A stretch of 64,000 nt of DNA from the NCBI GenBank assembly GCA_002205965.3, contig NADL03000462.1:124001-188000 (forward strand). The letters run 5' to 3'. The notes below the pieces were generated by a model, which saw only the letters and a program-made list of their open reading frames with translations, searched no databases and was not told the DNA's origin. Of the stretch, positions 25,001 through 36,870 are shown piece after piece. The translations under genes were made by a program, and so were the position numbers. This DNA comes from Kappaphycus alvarezii. Lineage: Eukaryota; Rhodophyta; Florideophyceae; Gigartinales; Solieriaceae. The first letter of the stretch is position 1. Each line of letters opens with the position of its first letter.

Positions 25001-25366
25001 AACACGTAGCACTCCCGCTCGTCCTGCAAGTGCCGTCGGACCGGGAACACCTCTGAGCTCTACCTTTTAAACAACCAACCCATCCACCGAAACCACCGAA
25101 TCTCTCAGTCATCCGACCTCACCACTCTCTTCCATTCCACCACCTTTCCACATTCTACCCAACTTTTTCGCCCACCAACAACGTACATCCCACCCATTCC
25201 CCAACCTCGACCCATCTGTCACATTTCATAACCGCTCTTTTCAACAAACTTCAACCCCCCATTCACTCACATCCCCTCGACCTCTTCGATTCCGTCACTC
25301 CACTCTTTACACTCTACCCCGAACCACTGTTTTCTCCGAAACACTCTCTTCCCTCTTCTCACAAAA
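25000..25366 (+). promoter_or_regulatory. C-rich, G-poor leader upstream of the 25.4 kb gene
   Basis: About 350 bases dominated by C, T and A with almost no G on the plus strand, running up to the ATG at 25367 (context ACAAAAATG). Comparable C-rich tracts precede the ORFs at 38276 and 62517. I infer a promoter or 5' untranslated region; no TATA-like element stands out. Confidence 0.45.
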
Positions 25367-26239
25367 ATGTCTGAACGTCTCCATTACTTTACCGAAGCCT
25401 CCACACCCGTTTCTTTCGATTGTTCTGACTCGGACATCGATTCCGACCAAGACGACCTCTTTCGTCGTCCTATTTCCGAACATGACCGTCTCAAACAACA
25501 CGCCCGTCAGCTTCAACTATGGTCTGACGAGGCTCGGCGCCGCCGTTCCCCTGCCCTCTCCCCTCCCCCACCATCCCCTCCGTCCACAACACTTTCGCCT
25601 CATCGTCGCCCTTCATCCTCAGTCATTATTCATGACACCATCCCCAACTCCGACTTCCCGTCTCCGTCCTCTACTGCCATAACTTCCGCTCAAACTCCCG
25701 ACTTCCGTCCTCGCCTTTCTGCAGATCGCCAGCAATCAAATCTCTCCGAACGTGCACGTCCTGCAAGTCGTCGTGTCTCTCGTTCTTACTCTGCCAAGAA
25801 CCTTCGAATTCGTATTACGCCATCTTCGTCATCCAAGTCTTTGCTTTCCGACATCGAATCTGAGCTGGGTCAATCGGCCGTCTCCGCCCCTCAAAGCCCA
25901 CGTCTCATTACCGTTTCTCACGATTCTACAAAACGACCCTCTGTTTCCGAGAAACCATCCCCCGTGCTTCCCCCCACGGTTGTCAACCTTGCAGACCCGT
26001 CTCCAAAGGAATCTACCGTGTCTGTTCCCGTGGAGAGGCGCCAGAAACCGGCGGTATTTCCCGATCGTCATGCTGTTGCATTGGGTCCGCTGCCTGTGAG
26101 CAACTCGCAAGTTGGGGAGCTCTCTGATACAGAAAGCAGTGAGGAAGACAGCACACCACGCTCACGTCTGGGAAGAAGATTAAGCTTTGTTGCTCGCGTG
26201 AAACGCATTCCTTCCCTCAGAAAGTTGTGGCGTCGTTAG
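25367..26239 (+). CDS. Orphan Ser/Pro-rich, largely disordered protein with basic C-terminal helix
   Basis: Uninterrupted ORF of 290 residues from an ATG in a good context. I do not recognise a family. The product is rich in Ser, Pro and Arg: an acidic Asp/Ser cluster at residues 18-31 (DCSDSDIDSDQDD), a poly-Pro segment near residues 65-80, many SP and RXXS sites that kinases could use, an acidic SDTESSEEDST stretch near residue 255, and a strongly basic end (RRLSFVARVKRIPSLRKLWRR). The C-terminal 24 residues could form an amphipathic helix that binds membrane or nucleic acid; this is inference. Codons are rich in C, like the leader, which supports a real host gene. It faces STT3 tail to tail, with 296 bases between the stops. 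Single exon as far as I can see. Possible roles (signalling adaptor, chromatin or membrane-associated) cannot be told apart. Confidence 0.7.
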   Translation: MSERLHYFTEASTPVSFDCSDSDIDSDQDDLFRRPISEHDRLKQHARQLQLWSDEARRRRSPALSPPPPSPPSTTLSPHRRPSSSVIIHDTIPNSDFPSPSSTAITSAQTPDFRPRLSADRQQSNLSERARPASRRVSRSYSAKNLRIRITPSSSSKSLLSDIESELGQSAVSAPQSPRLITVSHDSTKRPSVSEKPSPVLPPTVVNLADPSPKESTVSVPVERRQKPAVFPDRHAVALGPLPVSNSQVGELSDTESSEEDSTPRSRLGRRLSFVARVKRIPSLRKLWRR

Positions 26240-26535
26240 ATGGACTTGCGTCAAATGCTGTACGCCACTGATTCTCTCTAGAAAACTAATCGCCGTAGGA
26301 TATTTACTATGCAAGCGTAAACTGCGCTTCCCTGTAAAATGATACCGTGAGTCTGTCGGTACATGCGCAACGAGACTGAAACCAAATGTCACGGCAATTG
26401 ATCACCACTCACACGAAGGCTGCAGTACGCTGACGAGTCCATATCTTTCTGCAGTACGCGGATTTCTTGCGCAGAGAGCATCATTCTCGCCACGTTCCAT
26501 CAAGTTTAATGTGAGTTTCACGTTCCAGCCACACC

Positions 26536-29003
26536 CTACACCCATCCGCGAGGATCGGGTTTTTTCACTCGATAGATCCGTACGATCCAATGTTCACTAG
26601 TAAACGCTTCTTCAAAGTATTTAAACTTAATTGTTGATACGTCTGTAATCTGTGTTTGTCGAACCCTGTCGAAGGCCCCTTCCATACCACCACTTTCTCC
26701 AAACCGATAATAGCTCATCTTGTACATGAGTGACTTCTTCATAGCCTTTCCTGCCTGGTCATCCACGGTATACCCCCCGTAAGCGGTCAAGTAATCTTTT
26801 TCGTTCACTGTTTTATCAACAGAAGCCGATATTCTGACCATCCACAGAAACTTGTTGATATCGTCGCTGCTGTAACCAATAGTACCGCCGAAAATGACTA
26901 GCACATAATCAACGTCAAGTTTTCGGGCAATACGATATGAAACTTCCTCTGGAGAATTCATAGCTTTCCCCACTGTTGCAATGTGCGTGTTGTTCCAAGT
27001 ATTGTTGTCCACGATAACAGTTCGGTTTGCCATTCCCGAAATCTGATAGCCGTAGTCCCACCACGACATGATCTTGGCGTTCTCCGGAGTATTCTGACGA
27101 AGCCAATAATACCCCTCTCTGTAATCATCAAAGAATATGCGTTCTCCACTGCGTCCTCTCGCGCTGAGCACAATAGAAGGGCTACTGTATGCTTCTGAAG
27201 TCGCCCATATAGCATGTCTGACGTATTGAAAAAGAAGAACACAAGCCCCAATACTCATAAATATTGCTACGGGCCTTGCAATGATCCGTGGCATCGACGA
27301 GTTCAACGACGGGGACACGGTAACCGGTTCAACCTTCTCCACTTCCACGACTTCTACAGATGTGATCTTGGATCGTCCAGATTTTGACTTTGCTTTTGTT
27401 CTCTTTACAACCTTTTTCACAGGAGTAGAACCTGAGGTGGGTGCAGTGCTAATAGATGGAGGTATTTCCTGTGAAGACTCGGGCGCTTCGGGGCCATGCG
27501 AGTCCTCGTTTGCCTGTAACGAGCGCATGCAAAATTTCATCGTCTCTGAAATCCCGATTGCACTTAGCATTGCGGCAGCTGGAGCGAGAACAAGCATGAT
27601 CCTGATCATGATACCAGAAAAGTAAACTGCAAATGTACCATATGTGACCAGGAACATATTAGCGTCGGTAAGCTTCTTAAAGCAAAAGTACAACCCAATA
27701 GGCATTAGGTATACGGTGATATGCAAATCAAAAAAGTAAGATCCCCACGCAGTAGGTTGATGCTCAGACACAGAGGCGATGATTGGAATGTTTTTTGTCG
27801 CATAGGTCGGATCAAGAAGGGTTCGGATCCTGCCCGTCATCCCACCTCCCTGCCCAGTTACATAGGCGAGAAGGACAATAGACCCTGCAATGGAAAAGGC
27901 GAGAAGTGCGAGCCAGCTGACAAAGGCATTGAAAACCTTGCGACCAGTGAAGCCTTTCACCCAGTTTGCGACACAGTAGAGGTTAAGCAAACCAAATGTG
28001 CCGAATGCCCCTAAATGTTCCGACGTCTGGACTGCATTAAAGCCGACGAACCGAATTTGCATTGATAAAAGCGTACCCAAAACGTAGAAAGTGTTGTACG
28101 CAACGTATAGACGTGGCGAGTATCGCCCAGTAAACAACATGACGAGGACGTAAACCGGTATGAGATTGATAAGGAAAATGTAGCCGCCCCAACACGCCAC
28201 CATGTACAAGTACGACAAAACCGTCATGCCAGACCAGAACAGCGACCCAGTGTTGACCGATTTTGTCCAGAGAAAGAAGCAAAAGATCATAGCTGTGATT
28301 GCCACACCCTCATTGTCGTAGGATCCTGCAACTGAGCGGGAAATATAACCTGGGACAATGGAAACGATTGCGGCAGCAACAATACCCGCAGCATCGTCTG
28401 CAGCTTCCCTGGTTAACCCATAGGCGGCGAGGGCCGTAAAGGCGGAGAAGATGGGAGCAGTCAGCACGCATACATCTCGAATGTTCACCTTCAATCCTAC
28501 GAAGTGCAGGATGTGATATATGAATGCGGCTGTGTACATGATTCCCGGGTAAACGGTGCCACCGACAATCCTTCCGAGGGGATACCATGAGCGGGAATCA
28601 AACCAATTCCAGAACTTGTACGACCCCTCTTCGACAAGGACCCTGGGGAGCGCATTGAAAAGCAACAAGTGGATGGGAATTCGATGAAAAAGGTTAGCAG
28701 GGTTGTTCATTGCACCGAACTATCATCATGTTACGAAATAGCAGTGACGAGTTTGGAAAGAAAAAAAGCTCACCTTGTGCTCCTAAAATTGAACCATGGA
28801 TCAAACTCATGGATGATGCTTTCATATCGCAACACGGAGAACAAGCGAATGGAGAACGAGACCACGCAAATGAGGAATAAAGTTATGGAGCGCAAAACAA
28901 ACTCTCTCTGCGAAAAGTTGAGCAAATCCGGAGACTTTGTCTCAACGGGGCCTTTCGGTTCGATTCTTTTTTCTGCTTCTGCGCGCGCGACTGTTGTCCC
29001 CAT
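26536..29003 (-). CDS. STT3, catalytic subunit of oligosaccharyltransferase (two exons)
   Basis: Transfers the lipid-linked oligosaccharide to Asn of N-x-S/T sites in the ER lumen. Exon 1 is 29003-28774, exon 2 is 28642-26536; the 131-base intron (28773-28643) has a GTGAGC donor and a CCCCAG acceptor and splits an Arg codon. Joined length is 778 residues, normal for STT3. The first ATG in frame is at 29003; further upstream the frame holds only a GTG before a stop. Visible motifs: HEFDPWFN (catalytic metal-binding Asp, residue 68), SYDNEG (second acidic motif, from about 184), SVSEHQPT loop (about 367-374), the WWDYGYQ acceptor-binding signature (604-610) and DNNTWNN (about 622-628). About 11-13 hydrophobic segments fill residues 35-430. 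A Lys/Ser-rich insert (about 385-410 of the mature order) precedes the luminal domain. The gene converges on the orphan gene at 25.4 kb. Identification is secure. Confidence 0.96.
28643..28773 (-). other. STT3 intron
   Basis: 131-base GT-AG intron. Splicing joins FNFRSTR to [11 protein letters not shown], which restores the continuous family sequence. The only intron found in this gene. Confidence 0.92.
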
Positions 29004-29039
29004 GGCGTTCGGGGTTGATCCGCGTCTTTCACGCACGCT

Positions 29040-29640
29040 TTCCCTGACGGTGATTTCAACCAGCTAACGTGCCTTCGAACCGTGATGATGAGGTATCGCT
29101 GACAGACTTCCCCTGGCGACAAGGATCAACGCATATGGCGCGGAAGGTATGTCTCCATCGGAATTGCTGTTGATCCGACCCCTGAGGAAATTTGGGATGT
29201 TTCTTCGTTTGATATCAGCGAAAATTGACTGATTTAAAAAGTTGCAGGAAAATTGCCAAAGCAAGACAATAATTTACTGATTAGAGTAGCTTTGTTTAAA
29301 AAGTACAGTACAGTACTGCAACTGTACTGTACAGTACAGTAAAATACTGCATTTGCTCGCTGATTGGGACCCCCGCGGTTCGCAATGACAACTTGATTTT
29401 CGTTGAAAATTTGCGGTAAACCAAGATGGTTATTCATCAAGGTTCGGTAGTGCCGCGGTGGCTACGGTATGCTTCCTGTTTTACAGTAAAAAACACATTG
29501 CTCCAGCTCCATTGCTGTAGGGATAACCGAATACTTTAGTGCTGTACAGTACAGTACTGTGCATCAGCGATAGTACAGTACTGTACAGCACATGTACAGT
29601 ACTGTACAGTACTGTTTTGTATTCATCTAAAGACAACACT
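29040..29640. repeat. STT3 upstream region with two dense TACTGTACAG clusters
   Basis: Between the STT3 start and the next open frame lie two clusters, at about 29304-29349 and 29539-29615. The second is the longest in the window: TACAGTACTG words repeated over about 75 bases with short interruptions. I see no other gene. The clusters lie 300-600 bases upstream of the STT3 start, so an effect on its promoter is possible but unproven. Confidence 0.75.
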
Positions 29641-29819
29641 CCGAATTATCCCATAAGGGCGCCCCGATAAAAGCATGAAATTGCGATGACACACTGCTAT
29701 GCGCTCAGCGAGGGTACGCAGATGTCGGTGTTATTAAATTTGTTTACTTTTGAGCATAGTGGTTATTAATTGTTGACTTTCATTTTTTGCTGCTTCAACC
29801 CTTAGGTCTCGTTGACAGT

Positions 29820-30131
29820 TCAAAAAGCCGTCATCAAAGCAAAACTTAGATATCCATGCAATTCCAAGAGGTGCGTAGCCGCAGCCAAGCATTTTAGATT
29901 TCGGTCAACACTGCACACCTTTTCTGCCTCTTCCAGGTCCGAGTCTTCGCCAGCACCCTTATCGCAGCTGTCGCTCCCCCTGTTTTCCTGCGGTAGTTCC
30001 TCCAATGTCAGCTGCTCGATTACATTGTCCTCCTCGATTGGGTTTAGAAGATTCTGTAAACCTGCCATCGTATGGGACACGCCATGCTCATATACATCCC
30101 TTTCCATAATTTGCAGTGCAGCATCCGTCAT
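29820..30131 (-). CDS. Acidic 103-residue ORF, unrecognised
   Basis: ATG-initiated minus-strand ORF of 103 residues. The middle is acidic (IEEDNVIEQLTLEELPQ and a following Asp/Glu-rich run); the end contains LAAATHLLELHGYL. The acidic E-x-LTLEEL style recalls the tail of pogo/Tigger-type transposases, but I cannot support that by a catalytic motif. It stands alone between the decamer clusters and the Tc1 element, so it is more likely a transposon scrap than a host gene. Confidence 0.3.
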   Translation of the reverse strand: MTDAALQIMERDVYEHGVSHTMAGLQNLLNPIEEDNVIEQLTLEELPQENRGSDSCDKGAGEDSDLEEAEKVCSVDRNLKCLAAATHLLELHGYLSFALMTAF

Positions 30132-30139
30132 TTCTCTTA

Positions 30140-30798
30140 TTCCGTATCTATGTTATTATCATCGTGTTACCCATCAGTGACGACTTATCCCGCACAACGC
30201 ACTAGCGGCGTGGATACAACCGACCGCGCCTTCCATACATTAAAATAACCCATCAGTTTCCCCCTTCTCTGGATGTTTCATTGCAGCTGCTGCCTGCTTT
30301 CCTCAGCTATTGAGTAGAATAATTTCTAGTTATTGAAGCAGGATAGTGGCACCGTTCCTCCTGAACCCACCGCATATCGTTCAGTAAATCAACATTGTAG
30401 ATAAATTTCTTACCCATACTTGTCAACAAACAATAAAGCGTCATTCTTCTTCTTCTTACCCATACCAATATCTTTTACAGCATATGCAATAAAAGACGGT
30501 GGCTGTTTTTCGATTCTACCCTGCCCATTATTCTAGCATGCAGGGGTTGTACAGTCCCGGAAATTTAAACATGAACACACGATATTGCTGCTTCAAAATG
30601 AAAGAAACTATCTCAAATCTCTCAGTTTTTGCACCTCAACTATGAGATGTGTCTAATAAACGACAGGGGATGATCAAGCTAGATAGAGAAACACTAAATG
30701 TTTCGGTCAAACTAAATAATCAAAATATAGTCTATAAAATCAACGAGTAGTCCTGTAGACTTGATTAGACGCTTCATCATCCCTAAATCATCCGCAAA
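30140..30798. other. Spacer, nothing recognised
   Basis: A/T-rich sequence before the Tc1 element. No terminal inverted repeat identified. Confidence 0.4.
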
Positions 30799-32218
30799 AT
30801 GCCGAAGAGAAAGTACCTCAGCGATTTTGAAAAAGGCCAAATTGTGGCCATGAGTAGTGAGCAATTTCCAGTTCACCTAATTGCAAGGAATTTGTATCGG
30901 AGTCCAGGAACAGTCCAGAATTTTATTATGAAATGGACTCACAGACTCCTTACCGAAACTACCAAACACGTCAGAAAACTTTCCAAGTATGATCGTCGTC
31001 ACGTTTTTCGAATGGCATCTGCAGGCAATTCAAGTGCTGCCTGATACGCACAGTTCTTTTTCGTTGGCTCTGTAGATGGCCAAGTTTTTTCCTTGATGAT
31101 TTTTGGTCCGTACTTATACTGTGTGGTTTCTCTACCCTGGACTTGATAGTCTATTCGAGGCCTAGTAAAGCAATTAAAGCTTAAAACGCGGCAAACAAAT
31201 CCAATCACCACGGTTCAGTATAAGCACTAATCCAAAGAATAGACAGCAAACCCGTCAGGATTGCGTGTCCAAAAATTAATCTCCCCCTTGGAGTTAATGG
31301 TACCATCCACACAATCAAACTAAATCATCACGAGATAAAACCAATATCGATACAAGTAATTTCTCAAAACTCGAACAGCAAGACTCCTGACAAAAAAAAG
31401 TTGGTAGCAATATCAAAAATACAGAGGCGATAAGGAAACATCCTCAACACTGTAGAGATCAAGCAGTTGCTAGGTTTCCCTGCTACTGTCCGTCGCGTGC
31501 AGCATCCGTTGTCTGTGTCGCCTATTTTCAAGTATAGAAGGGTGATCAAAGTTCCGGAAATGACGAGCGAGAACAAGAAAAATTCGATGGTAGTGAGCCC
31601 GCCGATTTATTTCAAAATGTATTTTTCTGGACTCGTGTAGTCTTTTCAGACGAGAAGAAATTTAACCTCGATGGGCCTGATGGATTGGCGATGTACTGGA
31701 ATAAATCTAGCAAAGAACCACGGTGCTTCCAGATGAGGCAAAATTGGGGCGGCAGTGTGATAGTATGGGTGGCTATTTGTTTTTATGGTACGTCATCATT
31801 ATTTTCTTATCAGGTAAGCAAGATTCCAGTAATATATGCATGATTCTTGAAACAGGGTTGCCACTCTGGACTGCTAAAGTTTTTCTGGCTAATAGACGTC
31901 CTTCCATTTCAGCGAGACGGTGTTAGCATTCAATGGTCCCAACAGACCCGTTCTTTTCTCTCTCAGCGCGGCGTCAGGGTGCTACCATGGCCAGCTAAGT
32001 GACCAGATCTAAATATAATCGAAAAAATCTGTGGCTCACTGTATCAACGTGTATATCCACGGGTGTGGTGCTACGAGTATGTGGCTGGGTTGAAAATTGG
32101 AAGTGAGGAGGCTTTGGCATCGATTAATAGTGGTTACATACTGAAATTCTACCAGAGTCTGCCTAAGCGCATGCTCGCATTAATCGATGTGAAAGGCGAG
32201 CTTACGAGGTACTAGTCT
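30799..32218 (+). mobile_element. Tc1 (DD34E) transposase remnant
   Basis: Starts at an ATG with MPKRKYLSDFEKGQIVAM and a first helix-turn-helix (about 30799-30930). A second helix-turn-helix block (TVEIKQLLGFPATVRRVQ) lies near 31449-31505. The catalytic core follows: VVFSDEKKFNLDGPDG near 31637-31684, NWGGSVIVWVAI near 31741-31776, FQRDGVSIQ near 31908-31934 (second Asp) and PDLNIIEKICGSLYQRVYP near 32004-32060 with the conserved Glu, then SLPKRMLALI and the final stop at 32216. The second Asp and the Glu are 34 residues apart, the DD34E spacing of Tc1. Between about 31045 and 31370 the sequence is unrelated, so something seems inserted or replaced there. Several frame breaks and at least one in-frame stop make it inactive. 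Terminal repeats were not found. Confidence 0.85.
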
Positions 32219-32224
32219 TGAAGT

Positions 32225-33240
32225 AAAGTGAGAAAATTTTTTGGGTTGTTTTTAATTTCGTACCTTCGGATTGCTTTTTTTTATTGTCAGCTTCTCTTCC
32301 TTTTCGTTGTTTAAACTTTAAAATTGGGGTCGCTTCCGGGACAATGTAGAGCACTTATAGCCCTGTATTTATAGATTGTTCAATTTAGAGATGGTTAGTG
32401 GCAATGGGATAGTTTTTGAGCACTGTCCAAGTTCATATTTCGCACATTGTGCTTCCTGGCTGAATTAATTGGGGAAAATTGACTCATTTTCTCTGTAACC
32501 TACAGAGAAAATGAGTCTCTTTTGCTCCTGCGATCAGTACAGTTGTCTATTAATAGAAGAATTTTACCTAAGCGGCTCGGCCAATGCAGCGACCCGGTCT
32601 ATTCAGCCACGTAAAGCTGTCATTCAGGTCTTTCATTGGTAAGGTCGTCAAATACAAATCCCTTTCCTGACTTTGTACTGAACCCAGAAAATCCTCTCTG
32701 AATTAAAAACAATCAAAATACCACTCGCTCAGGAAAACATTGTTGTTACAACATCCTGGAAAAGTAAGGTTCGTTTGTTTTAAAAACGGACACATAGGTA
32801 GTAGAGAGGCTCTAATTTGTAGATTGTCGGTAAAATAGTCTGAGTATTTCTGCGTTTCAAATATCAGCCTCTGAATGTGTAGTTATGATCCTTAGCATTC
32901 AACGAATTTCATTAAAAATCACGTCGTTATCCGCTCATCGGCATCTTCATGCAGACAACTGAATTTCAGGGTAAAACGCTTCTGGAGGAGATCCAGCCGA
33001 CATCTTAAAAAACCTAGATCATTTTTTTCGTTTTCGAGAAAGTGAATTTTTGCCGCTGCGAGTAAACTTCCTGCATTGTACTCGATTAATTCACCGTGGA
33101 GGGAAAGGCCGCTATTTTTTTGTCAAAGATCCAGAGATGCAGTAGTTTTCCATGCGTGGGGCTGTTTCAAGACGAATTTTCTGTATTTGCTCCTATTTCC
33201 ATGCAATTTGTTCTGCATAATTTCAAATGTCTCCTAATAT
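32225..33240. other. Spacer with one strong hairpin
   Basis: No gene recognised. A near-perfect foldback is at 32481-32517 (separate entry). Confidence 0.45.
32481..32517. repeat. Perfect 17-bp hairpin with 3-base loop
   Basis: GACTCATTTTCTCTGTA, loop ACC, then its exact reverse complement. The arms have no mismatch. It lies about 260 bases beyond the Tc1 stop codon. It is not followed by a T-run and is not in a gene, so a role as terminator is not supported. Confidence 0.9.
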
Positions 33241-33241
33241 T

Positions 33242-33508
33242 TTATTGGTACAGCATTGTGTCCAGATTGAGGTCCTCCTCTGCCCATACAGCAAAGGAAT
33301 CATGTGAATCCCTCGCTTCCCTCGCCCTCCTGTCGCGGAATTCCTCCACAATTCTTTCTTTTTGCAGAATTGAAAGTGTTTGCACTTGAAATTGCAAAGC
33401 ATGCGCGTTATTTCCAATCCTTGAGGCAGCGAGCTGCTTTCGGTATACAAGGCCGGGAGAAGTAATTAACTGTTCAATCGTGTTTATTAACGCTATGCAA
33501 CACTTCAA
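33242..33508 (-). pseudogene. Coding-like patch, unrecognised
   Basis: A minus-strand open frame of 88 codons without an ATG at its upstream end, richer in G/C than the flanks. It contains ILQKERIVEEFRDRRARE, a charged, probably coiled segment. I know no family. The style recalls accessory proteins of Harbinger-type elements, but this is a guess. Confidence 0.25.
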
Positions 33509-33509
33509 A

Positions 33510-36500
33510 CACTGTACGGTCCTTTACAGTACTTAGGAATGTAATTTTCTTCTTTTAACATTACTATATTTTGCCCCATTAACAATATGAAGACTACATC
33601 TGTAATTACTATGCCCTCAGCGAGAATTTTTTGTGCTTTAAACTCTTTAAAAATTTATGTAAAATTAAATGGTTTCTTCAGTGGGAGATTGTTGTTATAC
33701 TATTGCTCATAACCTTTCTATTTTGAGGGAATTGCAATGGCTTCTCCGGGATAACAATTTCGTATTCTCACTAAGGGGTTAAGCGTATTTTACTTCATGC
33801 AATTAACGGGAGTCACTGCATACTCTCTAGTAAATGCAGCAGATAAAATTAAAAAAATACTCACTAGAAAATTTTTCGGGTCCATAAATATTTAGAAAAA
33901 GGTACTCTCGAAAGATATCATTGCACCATGTCGGTGATCCATAGTTTCTACTCTTCATACATCCGGTGAAAGCGGTGAACCTCACTTACTGGAAGGGTAT
34001 AATGTGGTAAATTGACCTTAAAATAGAAGGTCATCTGGCGGGGAAAAGTTGATTGGAATTCGGGAAGTTAGAAGATTATCTTAAAGTTTGTTTTGATAAA
34101 GATGTGCAAATGTTGAACTAGAATAGTGCGGCTGATCTTTTCCCTCATACTGTACAGTTAAAATGGTTTTATAGACATTAGAGAGTGAGAAAGGTATCCG
34201 AAAGCCAACAGGCATATCTTGATACCTCGAACTAACTTCATTCATTCCATTGGGAGCAAGTAATGCTTATTACCGCAACTTCTTGGTGATACTATTGGTG
34301 GTCGGGGTGCTTGTGGAACTTTTTTAATCAATTTGGGCCAGAGAGTTTTCTATTTCGTTGGTAAATTACTCAATGAATCCATAACGAGCCTTCTTCATTT
34401 CTAGTATATCTCTATTTTATTCCATATAGATTCTAGACAACCGATTAACACTACAGAAGTAGTGGTAATCCAGATTTTTGTAGAGTTACTAATAATTAGA
34501 AACGAGGACTTGGGCTAGATATTGCTCCATGCAGAATCAAAATTTGTATAAACATGTACTATATTCAGCTATAAAATCATGTATTGATTGCTCACGAAGG
34601 TAACCAAATTGACATACTATACAAGCTCTCCGTTAAAACCATATTTATTAGGGAATTGAAGTACCGAGAGCGTCCAAGTCCCTTTCAAAAAGTGTTATAA
34701 CAGATACTTGCCGCAACAGGTAAGAATAAAATAACAGGTCAAACGTTATTTTTACTAGAGCATCGGGATTGTAGCTTCTTGTTCGAAACTTGAGTTTCAT
34801 TCACCTCCCACTGACACAAAAGCATTGGCTTTCATATTCTGTAAATATTATAGTGCGCTCAAACCAGTTAAACAATTTGGACTTCCAACTAAAATAAATT
34901 TAAGAAACCTTGCTGAATAAAAAAGATAATGAAAGCCCAAAATTAAATTGAGAGACAAAAGACTGTTCGCGATTAATTAATGAAAGTTGAACAGAGGACG
35001 CATGGCCAGAAACACGCAAATATCTAAAAGCAATGTAAAATGAGACTTTCAGAATAGATTAAGGGTAAGAAGGCTTACCTAACGGGTATTCTTCGCATAT
35101 GAGCAAGTTATATACACTAAAAACTTACTAAAAGTTTACTGTTGCTACATTTTTAAGCTCACGTGACGTCAATATGTGATCTGTCATTTCTGTTAACAAA
35201 GATAAAAATAGAGTTGGAGCACATTGAGATATTGACTTATCATGCTCACTTCATGACACTGAATAAATTATTCAAACCCAAAAGGTGGAAAATAAACTAA
35301 TATTTGGGTATTTTAAAAATAAATGGTCTAAAACATTTCAGCACTCCCCAAAATACGAGCTTTCAAGTTCGACAAACAAAATATGCAACCAGCTTATCTT
35401 TATCAGAAAAAATTGCTGTAATGTAGAACTCTGATGGAGAGAAAATTGGATATTGCGCCACTGAAAAGATAAAATGAGTACTATGTGACATTTTTGGTAG
35501 CGGTAAAACTTCGCTGGGAGATAATTACAACCAGAGCCGTAAAATTATGGTGCTTGTATTAGGGAACAGTACTTTATAAAGACCAATTCATTTTTTTCAT
35601 TGGATTTTTGGAAAGACTTTCAAGTATATTAACGGCATTGCATATCGATTTAGATTGAATTTCAGGTTTAATTTCGCCGCTAGGTCCAGTGTTAGGTCTC
35701 ATCTTGCTGATTCTCTCTGTATTTAATCGCGATACTCATGAACCTCGGCGTCAAGAAGATCAAAGAGAATTAAGTGGGCAATGCAGCATTAAAACGCTTA
35801 AATAAAACGTACTGTAGCAGAAAAAGAATTCAACAGGATAACTTAGAAATTTGTATCCGGTTAAGGGGTGATGAGCGTAGCAGCGAAGAAATTTTGGACT
35901 AACATAGCGGCTAAATTACTTCACTTTTTTCGTTTTCGATTTTTCTGGTAATTTTTACGTATTTATTGTCTTGTAGAGACGAATAAAAAACATATACAGC
36001 CAGAAAACTTAAGGTAAGCTTTGCACTTTACACTATTATGTGAGATAATTGGAAAAGTTCTGGTGCTAACTTTCGATTTCTAGGACAAAAAGCCCAAGTA
36101 GCGTAGGAAACACTTTGAATTCAGAAATCGGTTCCATATGAATTTAGGGAGTGATAAAAAACATTTTATTAATTTATCCGAGAAAATTCGATTTGAAAGT
36201 CCATTTATTGGGGCAAAAGCTTGCTAATAAACCGCACGATGGTCAGTTCATCACCACTTTTACTAATTTACTTTCATTCGAGCCACAAATAGTAGTTAAC
36301 TTACCAAAATTGTTTGGATTAAATCTTTGGAAAATTTTGCCGCTTCTTCGGCAATTTTTTCCAGCCTTCGAGTTTCTGCGTTGCTAACGGGATTATTAGA
36401 GGGGATAATAATAAAGATATTTCGGAGGAAAATTCAGGGAATAAATTAGGGCCATACATGTGAATATAAAAATCAGCAGAGAATAACTAATATTTCTTGT

Positions 36501-36870
36501 CCGCGCTCGCAAAAGATATTTGAGACGTTTCGGGGCAAAAATATTAGATAAAGAACTATATTTTAATTTTCTTGCTTTCATGTAGACTGAGAGAATCGAT
36601 CATGAGGGAGTCAGGAGAAATGGATTTGCTGGGAATTGGGGATAAAACTTTTGGTTACTGCTATTGAAACCGTTCTCCATTGACTGAACTGAGTTTGGAA
36701 ATGCTTTGATGGCATTTTGACTATGTGAAAGCCCTGTAACGTTTATAAAATGTTTATTCATCCAGGTTGCTTGCAACAGAAATTTACTGAATATCTAGTA
36801 CCTTCCTTTGAAGTTCAATTACGCGTGTAATCCTAGTCCGGTGCTTTATAACAGTAGAGAGCATCTAAAT
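33510..36870. other. A/T-rich gene desert
   Basis: Stops in all frames, long A/T runs, no recognisable domain, RNA gene or repeat. Confidence 0.6.

Noticed and set aside
29003-29036. Longer STT3 start 11 codons upstream
   Set aside because: The upstream codon is GTG and a stop lies just before it; the ATG at 29003 is the first usable start.
28669-29067. Plus-strand ORF of 132 codons
   Set aside because: Antisense to STT3 exon 1 and its intron.
29539-29615. Decamer tract considered as a CRISPR-like or telomere-like array
   Set aside because: No spacers of regular size, repeats palindromic and overlapping, and the genome is eukaryotic.
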